From CAZJYT01 sp964550325 (GTDB lineage Bacteria; Patescibacteriota; Minisyncoccia; Minisyncoccales; CAZJYT01), in the NCBI GenBank assembly GCA_964550325.1, contig CAZJYT010000020.1, positions 1 to 14,732 on the forward strand: a stretch of DNA of 14,732 bases. Reading direction: 5' to 3'. The stretch's first letter is position 1. Each line of letters begins with the position of its first letter. This document shows, piece after piece, positions 6,271-12,931 of this stretch. Position numbers and translations under genes: made by a program. The notes below the pieces were generated by a model, which saw only the letters and a list, made by a program, of their open reading frames with translations, was not told the DNA's origin and ran no database searches.

Positions 6271-6782
6271 TTAAAATTGCTGAATTTATAATTTATCCAG
6301 AAATTACTGGTTTTTTGTTGTATTTTAAAATCTTCTGTTTAATTTTCTTTTTTGGTGCCCTTTTGTGGATTATTTGGTTAATCCTTATTAGAATTGACTG
6401 GTTGAATTGGTTAATTATTTGGGATGCTAAGGAATTTTTTACTATGCGTCCTTATGGATTGAAGAAGGTAACAAAGGAATGGTTAGAGATTAAAAAAAAG
6501 CTGGAATCAGATAAAGAAGAAGATTGGAAGACCGCAGTGATTGAGGCAGATAGCTTACTCCACAGATGTTTAATAAAGCTTAAAGTAGGAACAGATAGCT
6601 TAGAAGAGACATTAGAAAAAGTGATTGGGAAAGAAACAATGGAAAATATTGAGGAAGTAAAAAAAGCTCATCAGATTAGAAATCAGATTGTTAGAGAGCC
6701 AGAGTTTAGACTTAGCCGGGAAGAAGCAAAGAAAATTTTGGAAATTTATGAAAAGGCTTTAAAAGAAATTGTGATGTTATGA
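6246..6782 (+). CDS. Membrane-anchored HEPN-like protein
   Basis: This 178-residue protein has a hydrophobic, Trp-rich N-terminal segment (about 20-60), one or two membrane helices, then a charged helical domain (70-178). The soluble part contains WKTAVIEADSLLHRCL (about 94-109) and AHQIRNQIVREPEFRLSREEA (141-161). The helical layout and the R-N-x-x-V context recall HEPN domains, whose active motif is R-x4-6-H. Here Arg145 and Asn146 are present but the residue where I would expect His is Arg150, so nuclease activity is doubtful. I recall similar unnamed proteins in Patescibacteria with RNRIAHE at this place, but I could not check this. The gene starts inside gatA and its stop overlaps nadM/nadE by ATGA. 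The GGAGG within its own first codons is not a usable ribosome site for this start. Confidence 0.7.
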   Translation: MEGGKEILVKIAEFIIYPEITGFLLYFKIFCLIFFFGALLWIIWLILIRIDWLNWLIIWDAKEFFTMRPYGLKKVTKEWLEIKKKLESDKEEDWKTAVIEADSLLHRCLIKLKVGTDSLEETLEKVIGKETMENIEEVKKAHQIRNQIVREPEFRLSREEAKKILEIYEKALKEIVML

Positions 6783-8047
6783 TACCAATATTTATTGGCA
6801 GGTTTCAGCCTTTTCACAAAGGACATTTAAGTGCAATAAAAGAGATTCTTAAAAATCAAAAGAAAATTTTAATTTTTATTGGCTCTTTACAAGAGTCCTT
6901 TACCCAAAGAAATCCCTTTTCATTTAAAGAGAGAAAAGAAATGATAGAAAAGACCCTCTGGAGAGAAGGGATAAAAAATTTTGAGATTTTGGGAATTTGT
7001 GATTTTGCCGATGATTTAGTTTGGGCAAAGAAATTGTTGAGAACAAAAAATTTAAAAAGAGAAGAGGTAATAGTGTTTACTCAAAATCCATGGACAAGAA
7101 GATGCCTTGAGAAAATTGGAGTAAAAGTTCTTCCTCATTCTTTATTTTTTAAGGAAGAAAAGAAAGGAGTTCTTTGCGCCACTAAAATAAGAGAGAGAAT
7201 ATCTCAAAATAAAGATTGGAAAGAGTTTGTTCCTGAAACTATCTTTGAGTATCTAAAAAAAATCAAAGGAGTGGAGAGGATAAGATTTTTAAGTATTTTG
7301 CCAGAAGAAAGAATAATTAGTTTTATTAAAGAAAAGGTAAGAGAAAGTAATCAAGGAGGGGTGGTTTTGGGGATTTCGGGAGGAATTGATTCTGCAGTTT
7401 CAGCTGTTTTGGCAAAAAGGGCTTTGGGTAAAAAGACAATTTTTTTGAATATTACTTTTGAAAAAGAATCTCCTTTAAATGAGAATTTAGCTCTCTTGAA
7501 AAAAAGATTAAAAACTAAAATTAAGAGGATTGAATTAAAAGAAGCTTTTGAAAAAATATTAAAGTGTCTTCCAAAAACTACGAATAATCTTACCCTCGGG
7601 AATTTAAAGGCAAGATTGAGAATGATAATTTTGTATTATTTCGCCAATTTAAACAAATTTTTGGTTATGGGAACCTCAAATAAATCAGAATTAGAATTAG
7701 GTTATTTTACCAAATATGGTGACGGCGGAGTAGATATTATTCCTTTGGGAGATTTATATAAAACAGAAGTAATTGAGATGGCAAAGAGATTGCTATTGCC
7801 TTCAAAAATTTTGGCTACTGTTCCTTCAGCAAATTTATGGCCTGGTCAAACTGATGAGAAAGAATTGGGACTTTCTTATCAAAAGATAGATACCATTTTA
7901 AAGCTTTTAAACCAAGGTTTTTCTAAAAAAGATATTTCTTTTTATACTGAAATTCCTGAAGAAAAAATTGAAAAAATTTTGGAGCTAAAAGACAAAAATT
8001 TTCATAAATTATCTTTTCCTCCAATTTGTCCCCTAAAAAGATTATGA
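6779..8047 (+). CDS. Fused NMN adenylyltransferase and NAD synthetase
   Basis: The 422 residues join the last two steps of NAD synthesis. Residues 1-160 are a NadM-type nucleotidyltransferase that adenylates NMN or NaMN: GRFQPFHKGH (7-16) is the HxGH-type ATP site, followed by RNPFSFKER (44-52), TQNPWTRR (101-108) and the CATKIRERI motif (133-141). Residues about 170-422 are NadE: PP-loop SGGIDSA (200-206), NLKARLRM (275-282), GTSNKSELELGYFTKYGDG (298-316), DLYKTEV (325-331) and PSANLWPGQTDE (349-360). There is no N-terminal glutaminase (nitrilase) domain, so the synthetase half should use free ammonia. The NadM-type domain usually occurs alone, mainly in archaea, so the fusion is notable. 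It overlaps its upstream neighbour by ATGA and rnhB by ATGA. Confidence 0.93.
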   Translation: MIPIFIGRFQPFHKGHLSAIKEILKNQKKILIFIGSLQESFTQRNPFSFKERKEMIEKTLWREGIKNFEILGICDFADDLVWAKKLLRTKNLKREEVIVFTQNPWTRRCLEKIGVKVLPHSLFFKEEKKGVLCATKIRERISQNKDWKEFVPETIFEYLKKIKGVERIRFLSILPEERIISFIKEKVRESNQGGVVLGISGGIDSAVSAVLAKRALGKKTIFLNITFEKESPLNENLALLKKRLKTKIKRIELKEAFEKILKCLPKTTNNLTLGNLKARLRMIILYYFANLNKFLVMGTSNKSELELGYFTKYGDGGVDIIPLGDLYKTEVIEMAKRLLLPSKILATVPSANLWPGQTDEKELGLSYQKIDTILKLLNQGFSKKDISFYTEIPEEKIEKILELKDKNFHKLSFPPICPLKRL

Positions 8048-8664
8048 TATTTCCTAACCTAAAAGAAGAAAAAAGATTATGGAAGAAAGGATACAAAAAA
8101 GTGGTAGGGATAGATGAGGTAGGAAGAGGAGCCTTGGCAGGACCGGTGGTAGCGGTGGGAGTAATGATAGAGAGGAATTGTAACTATTCTATTTTAGAAT
8201 CTAAAGGAGTTAAAGACTCGAAAAAACTCTCCCCTCAAAAGAGAAGAGAAATCTTTACTTTTATTTCGAGCTTTCCTCATATAGTTTGGAGGGGAGCTAA
8301 GGTTAGTCCTCAGGTGATTGATAAAATTAATATTAAAAATGCTGCTGAGTTAGCCATGGAGAGGGTAATAAAAAAATTGGGTTTCTCTCCAGATTTCTTA
8401 ATTATTGATGGTAAATATTTAAAAAACAAGAGACTAAGAAGAATTCTCCATAAATTGATAATTAAAGCTGATGAAAAGGTCTTATCTTGTGCCATAGCTT
8501 CTATTTTGGCAAAAGTAATGAGGGATAAGATGATGGAAAGATACCATCAAAAATATCCCCAATATCATTTTCAGAAACACAAAGGTTATCCTACAAAGCT
8601 TCATTTTAAAATGATAAAAAAATATGGTCCTTGCAGGATTCATAGGCTAAGTTTTAAACTTTAA
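8044..8664 (+). CDS. rnhB: Ribonuclease HII
   Basis: RNase HII nicks RNA in RNA-DNA hybrids and starts removal of misincorporated ribonucleotides. The 206 residues keep the four acidic metal ligands: Asp24 and Glu25 in GIDEVGRGALAGP, Asp122 in LIIDGKY and Asp143 in KADEKVLSCAIASILAKV. KDSKKLSP (58-65) and the C-terminal HKGYPTKLHF are also typical. I chose the ATG at 8044 because it makes an ATGA overlap with the NAD synthetase stop, the same junction used four times in this window. A TTG at 8026 would add six residues but is less likely. Downstream sequence is lost in the assembly gap, so any terminator is unseen. Confidence 0.95.
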   Translation: MIFPNLKEEKRLWKKGYKKVVGIDEVGRGALAGPVVAVGVMIERNCNYSILESKGVKDSKKLSPQKRREIFTFISSFPHIVWRGAKVSPQVIDKINIKNAAELAMERVIKKLGFSPDFLIIDGKYLKNKRLRRILHKLIIKADEKVLSCAIASILAKVMRDKMMERYHQKYPQYHFQKHKGYPTKLHFKMIKKYGPCRIHRLSFKL

Positions 8665-8667
8665 ATA

Positions 8668-8767
8668 NNNNNNNNNNNNNNNNNNNNNNNNNNNNNNNNN
8701 NNNNNNNNNNNNNNNNNNNNNNNNNNNNNNNNNNNNNNNNNNNNNNNNNNNNNNNNNNNNNNNNNNN
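8668..8767. other. Assembly gap of exactly 100 N
   Basis: One hundred undetermined bases separate two contigs, a conventional filler for a gap of unknown size. The bases on both sides are the same: TTTAAATA at 8660-8667 and again at 8768-8775, so the contigs may truly overlap by eight bases or more. The gap could also hide a terminator, the 5' end of the next gene, or a repeat that broke the assembly. Confidence 0.98.
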
Positions 8768-8777
8768 TTTAAATAAA

Positions 8778-10007
8778 ATGACCCTAAGAGACCACTATTT
8801 AATGACCTTATGGTGTCAAAAGATTTGGAAAGAGATAAATCCGAAGGGATGGGAATTTGTTGAAAGAAACCTCTTTTCTCAAAAAAGCGTGATTAGAAAG
8901 ATGGAATATGATACCTTGACGGTAGAAAAGATAAAATTTGCTCTGGAGGGTAAAAGAGAGGTAAATCCTCAAACCATTAGCAATTTTTCACAATTGGAGA
9001 ATAGATTCAAAGGGAGAGATATTTTTGCTCTTCAGACTATAACGGTTGATTTTTTCAGAGATATAGAGTTTGTAAGTGTAAGAGGAATTGAAAAGGATAA
9101 TCCTCACAAAAAAGATTACCCTTTATTAGCCGGGATTTTTGGCCTGATTGATGATAAAGCTTTCAATAGTGTAGATATTGGCTCTTTCATTTCTACTTTT
9201 TCCCATTCAGAGCCAAGATACAATCTTACTTGTTTCAACCATTTTATTGATATTAAGAAGGGAAAGGGAAGGTTTGATGATTTTGATGGTTATAGCTATT
9301 ACCTTGGCTCTGCCAGTAAAGACCAATATGAAAAGAGATTTGGCTTAGCAATAGATAAGGCGGTGATGCTTTGGTTTAGTAATGAATATATTCACGCTTT
9401 TGGAAAATGGTATAAAAATTGTTCCCCTTCTTTATATAGATACTCTTTTTACCAAGAAAAAGGATATGCTACTCCTGAAGAGGAACTAAAAGAAAGATTT
9501 CCAGAAAAGGGCTTTCCAGTAAGCATTTTTCTACCAATAGATAATTTGGCTCGCTTTTGGTATGAGGAATTTCTGAGTTCAAAAGACTGGTTGGCTTTGG
9601 CTCCGGTAATGCATGCTCTTGAAGATGTAACTATTCCTCACCACTCAGCAGGATATGTGGGAAATTGGCACCAACAATACGAGAGAGAAGTGAAAGTAGA
9701 AAGGTATTTATTTAATTCTGAAATAGAAGAGAAGGCAAAAAGGTTATTTAGAGAATGGAGTAATTCTTCCGTTAAAATTTCTTCTTTAGAAAAAGAAGAT
9801 TGGCAAATTACTCCTGCTATTAACTGGAGGATAGATTATTTGGTTACCTGGTTGGCATTGAATAGTTATAGGATTTATGAAGAGGTATATTTCCATTTTA
9901 AGAGAGGTTACAGATTTGATGAAAAAAGCCATTTAGAACTTTTAGAAAAGGCTTTAGCCTTGGGAGTGTTAATTCAAGAAAAGGCTCTTTTAGAGATTAA
10001 AGAATAA
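8778..10007 (+). CDS. Zinc-dependent phospholipase C/S1-P1-like protein
   Basis: The visible 409 residues contain the zinc-ligand spacing of the phospholipase C/S1-P1 nuclease superfamily: His279-x3-Asp283-x5-His289-x8-His298-x3-Glu302 within VMHALEDVTIPHHSAG and NWHQQYERE, matching the family's H-x3-D-x5-H...H-x3-E. NHFID (154-158) resembles the family's HF-x-D segment and His6 could be an N-terminal ligand. Characterised members have a secretion signal and an N-terminal Trp ligand; neither is seen, and the frame stays open from 8769 to the gap edge, so the true start may lie in the gap. If the contigs overlap directly, the ATG at 8778 would follow a very short AT-rich leader. The substrate (phospholipid or nucleic acid) is unknown. 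Repeat element copy 2 begins six bases after the stop. Confidence 0.68.
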   Translation: MTLRDHYLMTLWCQKIWKEINPKGWEFVERNLFSQKSVIRKMEYDTLTVEKIKFALEGKREVNPQTISNFSQLENRFKGRDIFALQTITVDFFRDIEFVSVRGIEKDNPHKKDYPLLAGIFGLIDDKAFNSVDIGSFISTFSHSEPRYNLTCFNHFIDIKKGKGRFDDFDGYSYYLGSASKDQYEKRFGLAIDKAVMLWFSNEYIHAFGKWYKNCSPSLYRYSFYQEKGYATPEEELKERFPEKGFPVSIFLPIDNLARFWYEEFLSSKDWLALAPVMHALEDVTIPHHSAGYVGNWHQQYEREVKVERYLFNSEIEEKAKRLFREWSNSSVKISSLEKEDWQITPAINWRIDYLVTWLALNSYRIYEEVYFHFKRGYRFDEKSHLELLEKALALGVLIQEKALLEIKE

Positions 10008-10012
10008 TTATG

Positions 10013-10252
10013 TATTGCTAACCAATTTGGTAACAAATTAGTAGAGGCATCTTGTCGAGGGGAGCATACCGAGAGCTAAGCCCCAGAAAAAGATGGTATT
10101 TCAGAAGAAACTCTGTACGGCTCGGCGAGGTATAGGAGCGCCCGGTAACAAACTTTCTATTTCAGTACTTACGGCGACTCCGTGCTCCCCGAGGCAAGAT
10201 GCCTTGGTAAAGAAATTATTAGGAGCTATTACTGAATTGGTTAGATAGTATA
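10013..10252 (+). repeat. GC-rich inverted-repeat element, possible structured RNA
   Basis: A full element copy. The outer ends are CTAACCAATT (10018-10027) and AATTGGTTAG (10235-10244), exact inverted repeats. Further in, AGGCATCTTG (10045-10054) pairs with CAAGATGCCT (10195-10204) over 10 bp, and after a 4/4 internal loop GGGGAGCA (10059-10066) pairs with TGCTCCCC (10183-10190) over 8 bp. The left flank has its own hairpin (AATTTG, GTAA loop, CAAATT, 10024-10039). Inside, candidate stems are 10069-10073/10121-10125, 10102-10105/10112-10115 and 10142-10148/10169-10174; 10124-10127/10139-10142 is an alternative to the first. GC is 83 of 160 (10041-10200) against 33 of 100 just upstream. No protein is encoded. 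Related ends occur at 1-58 and, inverted, at 12322-12371. It could be a MITE or a multicopy RNA; no known family is recognised. Confidence 0.75.
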
Positions 10253-12259
10253 AATAATATATCCTTTTTGCTCTTTTATATAATCTATAAGCTCTCTATA
10301 GAAAGAGTTCTGAGAAAGAGTCTCTTTATCTCCTATTAAGATAAGTTTTTTTCTGCTCCGGGTAATAGAAACATTCAATCTCCTTAGGTCTTTTAAAAAG
10401 CCAATCTCTTTTTTTTCGTTTGCTCTTACTAAACTTACCAAAATTACATCTTTTTCCCTTCCTTGAAATCCATCCACAGTTTTTATCTCTAAAGCCTCAA
10501 TGTTAATCATTTTTTTTAATAAATTTATTTGGGCAACGTAGGGAGAAATGATTCCTATTTTTTGAGGAGCTATTTTCTGAAGAAGATATTCTACAATTTT
10601 TTTTACAATTTCTCCTTCTCCCTTATTTTCTTTAGACTTAGTTTTAAGGTCTTCCTTCTCAAAAAATTTTTTATTTGTATCCACAAAAACAATATGTTTT
10701 TGGGGTTCACAGATCTTATTCATTAAGATATCTCCTCCATTAATCTTTTCAATCTGTTGTTTACCTACTGACCTTTCAGCTTTTAATTTTCCATGATAAA
10801 ATTTCTCGGCGGGGAATTTCATAATTTCTGTTGCCATTCGATACTGGATTTCTAACATCTCTTTTATTTTTTCCCCATATAAATTGATTAGTCTTTCAAA
10901 TAAAGTTATTTCAAGCCCGTTCTCTTTTGCTTTTTGATTTAAAATAGTAGGAGGGAGTTGTCGGTGGTCTCCAGCCATTATTACCTTTTTAGCCTTCAAA
11001 ATTGGAATGAGACAACAAGGCTCTAATGTTTGGGTAGCCTCATCAATAACAGTAACATCAAAGCTTTGATTTTCTAAAATTTCACTCCCGGCAGTGGAAT
11101 TGGTAGCGCAAATTATTTGATTTTTTTCTAAAATTTTTCTAATTGCATTTCTTTCTAAAATTTTCATTCTTTTAATTAAATAATTAATTTCCTCTTCTAA
11201 TTCTAACCATTCTGCCATACTTTTAATTTTTTCTTTAAGGATTCCTCTTTTTGTTTTTCCTTTCTTTGCCAATCTCTTGATTTTTTGATCACTTAAGCCT
11301 CTTTTATTCCTTTGAGAAGGGAATATTAAAGTCTTTTGTTTTTCCCTCGTTTTATCAATCTTTTTTCTTATTTCTTGAATCTGCTGATATTCTTTTGTAT
11401 CTTGCAAAAGATAATCTAAAGAATATTTTCTTAAGGTTTCAATTACCCTTGCTGGGTGCCCTATCCTTACAGTCTTTTTTCCTCTTTTGGTTAGGTTTTC
11501 CAAAATATTATCTACCGCCACATTTGATTCCGCAGTAACCAAAACCCTCTTTTTTTCCTTTATCAACTGTTCTATTATTTCCACTAAAGTAGTAGTTTTT
11601 CCTGTTCCAGGAGGTCCATGAATTAAAAAAACGTTTTCAGCAGATAAGGCTCTTTTTACTGCTTCTTTTTGATTTGGATTAAGGTTTTTGTTCTCAAATT
11701 CTATATTTTCCATTTTTTTAAATTTTGGTTTTCCTTCTCCCAAAATAATTCTTTTTAATTCTTTCTGTTTCTGAGTTTTCACTTTTTTGAAATTTTTAAT
11801 AGCTGAAATCATCCTTTGGAAGGTAATGTTATTAAAAAATAAATCAATTCTTACCTTCTTCTTTAACAAAAAAGAAGGAGGCTCTTTTTCAAGGGCAATA
11901 GAAATTGAAAATTTTGTTTTTTCTGTTACTACTCCTTTAATATGTGGTGGAAAAAGAGGATTTTTAAGACTTAAAACTACCACTTCCCCTACCGAAATCT
12001 CATTTTCTGGTAAAATCTGATTATCTGATTTCCCGAGTTTAATGATATATCTTCCTCCCAATCCACTCTTTTTCTCTTTTGTCTTCATTTTTAAAAGCGC
12101 CCTTCCCCTTTTTTCTCTTTCTTTACCACTTAATTCTCTAACCTCCCTTTTAAAAAGCTCAATTTCTTCTCTTTTTTCCAAATCTAAGAGAGCCAAAAAA
12201 TGCTTTTGGTATTGATTGAATGAATCAAATTTTATCTTTTTCGTTAGACTATCTTTCAT
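10241..12259 (-). CDS. Superfamily 1 helicase, UPF1/IGHMBP2-like
   Basis: This 672-residue protein is an SF1B DNA/RNA helicase of the UPF1/IGHMBP2/Dna2 group. It has an N-terminal helical and OB-like region (1-195), the Walker A GPPGTGKTTT (215-224), SNVAVDN, a long charged insertion, the Walker B region IDEATQTLEPCCLIP, AGDHRQLPPT, the QYRM motif, TVDGFQGREKDVI and VSITRSRKKLILIGD. All helicase motifs are intact, so it should be active; the biological target is unknown. I prefer the ATG at 12259 because KDSLTKK leads into the family-like N-terminus and a possible -10 (TATAAG, 12275-12280) lies upstream; a start at 12298 adds 13 residues. It is the only minus-strand gene, and its last codons and stop are inside repeat element copy 2. 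Confidence 0.9.
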   Translation of the reverse strand: MKDSLTKKIKFDSFNQYQKHFLALLDLEKREEIELFKREVRELSGKEREKRGRALLKMKTKEKKSGLGGRYIIKLGKSDNQILPENEISVGEVVVLSLKNPLFPPHIKGVVTEKTKFSISIALEKEPPSFLLKKKVRIDLFFNNITFQRMISAIKNFKKVKTQKQKELKRIILGEGKPKFKKMENIEFENKNLNPNQKEAVKRALSAENVFLIHGPPGTGKTTTLVEIIEQLIKEKKRVLVTAESNVAVDNILENLTKRGKKTVRIGHPARVIETLRKYSLDYLLQDTKEYQQIQEIRKKIDKTREKQKTLIFPSQRNKRGLSDQKIKRLAKKGKTKRGILKEKIKSMAEWLELEEEINYLIKRMKILERNAIRKILEKNQIICATNSTAGSEILENQSFDVTVIDEATQTLEPCCLIPILKAKKVIMAGDHRQLPPTILNQKAKENGLEITLFERLINLYGEKIKEMLEIQYRMATEIMKFPAEKFYHGKLKAERSVGKQQIEKINGGDILMNKICEPQKHIVFVDTNKKFFEKEDLKTKSKENKGEGEIVKKIVEYLLQKIAPQKIGIISPYVAQINLLKKMINIEALEIKTVDGFQGREKDVILVSLVRANEKKEIGFLKDLRRLNVSITRSRKKLILIGDKETLSQNSFYRELIDYIKEQKGYIIYTI

Positions 12260-12274
12260 TTTTATTTTTTTAAG

Positions 12275-12280
12275 CTTATA
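12275..12280 (-). promoter_or_regulatory. Possible -10 box of the helicase gene
   Basis: Read on the minus strand this is TATAAG, placing a start about seven bases on, near 12268, with roughly nine leader bases before the ATG at 12259. No Shine-Dalgarno site or good -35 is visible, so the call is tentative. If right, it rules out the upstream start at 12298. Confidence 0.3.
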
Positions 12281-12321
12281 TGTTAAAATAATCAACAAAT
12301 AAAAAAAGTCAAATTATCGGT

Positions 12322-12371
12322 ATGCTCCCCGAGACAAGATGACTCAGGTGATTCGTTAGCAAGGTGGTTAG
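12322..12371 (-). repeat. Solo, inverted left end of the element (copy 3)
   Basis: This 50-base stretch aligns without gaps to the reverse complement of the left end of copy 2 (10018-10067), with 39 of 50 identities counted by hand. ATGCTCCCC (12322-12330), ACAAGATG (12334-12341) and the outer GGTTAG (12366-12371) are unchanged. No pairing partner is found on its helicase side, so only one arm is present. It ends 12 bases before the hydrolase start at 12384 and contains AAGGTGG (12361-12367), the only Shine-Dalgarno-like string near that gene. Confidence 0.7.
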
Positions 12372-12383
12372 TAAATACAGCTT

Positions 12384-12914
12384 ATGGAAATTATCAAATT
12401 AATTGTAGGTCCTTTGTTGACCAATTGCTACCTTTTACTTGGAAAGAAAGAAGCTATTGTTATTGATCCCGGAGGGGGCTTGTCAGAAATTTTAAAGAGG
12501 ATAGAAAATAAAAAATTAACCTTTATCATTTTAACCCACTATCATAGGGATCATACCCTTTGCGCCTTAGAGTTGAAAAAAGAAAAAGGAGGAAAAATTC
12601 TAATTGGGAAAGGGGAGAAGGAATTTATTAATTTTGAACCAGATGAATACCTGGAGGAAGGAAGAAAAATTAAAATAGAAAATGAAACCTTAGAGATAAT
12701 TTCTACTCCCGGTCATACCAAAGGAAGCATCTGTATAGTGGGAAAGAATTTCATTTTTACCGGCGATACTCTATTTGTTGATGGAGTGGGAAGGACAGAT
12801 TTGCCAGGGGGTTCTCAAAATGATTTAGAAAATTCTCTTAAGAAATTGAAAAAGATTATTCATCATAAAATGAAAATTTATCCTGGCCACGGGCCAACAT
12901 TTGAAAAACTCTAA
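12384..12914 (+). CDS. Metallo-beta-lactamase-fold hydrolase
   Basis: This 176-residue protein belongs to the metallo-beta-lactamase fold, closest to the short glyoxalase II-like (YcbL-type) group. All metal ligands are visible: THYHRDH (His52, His54, Asp56, His57), TPGHTKGS (His111), FTGDTLF (Asp128) and YPGHGP (His169). GVGRTDLPGGS (135-144) is the usual loop after the Asp ligand. It lacks the C-terminal helical domain of classical glyoxalase II, so the substrate is uncertain; a thioester such as S-lactoylglutathione is one option, but a low-thiol bacterium may use another. There is no signal peptide, so it is cytosolic. Its leader includes repeat copy 3. lepA follows 17 bases later. Confidence 0.9.
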   Translation: MEIIKLIVGPLLTNCYLLLGKKEAIVIDPGGGLSEILKRIENKKLTFIILTHYHRDHTLCALELKKEKGGKILIGKGEKEFINFEPDEYLEEGRKIKIENETLEIISTPGHTKGSICIVGKNFIFTGDTLFVDGVGRTDLPGGSQNDLENSLKKLKKIIHHKMKIYPGHGPTFEKL

Positions 12915-12931
12915 TATTTTCTCAAAACCTG

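Noticed and set aside
870..8047. Recoded TGA (code 25 as in Gracilibacteria)
   Set aside because: TGA serves as the stop at several ATGA overlaps, and the genes are full length under the standard code.
8026..8664. TTG start for RNase HII, six residues upstream
   Set aside because: The ATG at 8044 makes the ATGA overlap used repeatedly in this window, and the extra residues are not family-like.
10045..10204. Known RNA families: tmRNA, RNase P, SRP, 6S, tRNA-like, ribozyme
   Set aside because: The acceptor-like GGGGAGCA/TGCTCCCC stem is not accompanied by a T-loop or CCA, and no RNase P, SRP or hammerhead core motif was found.
10241..12298. Longer helicase start at 12298
   Set aside because: The added 13 residues are hydrophobic/basic with no family match, and a possible -10 box lies between the two starts.
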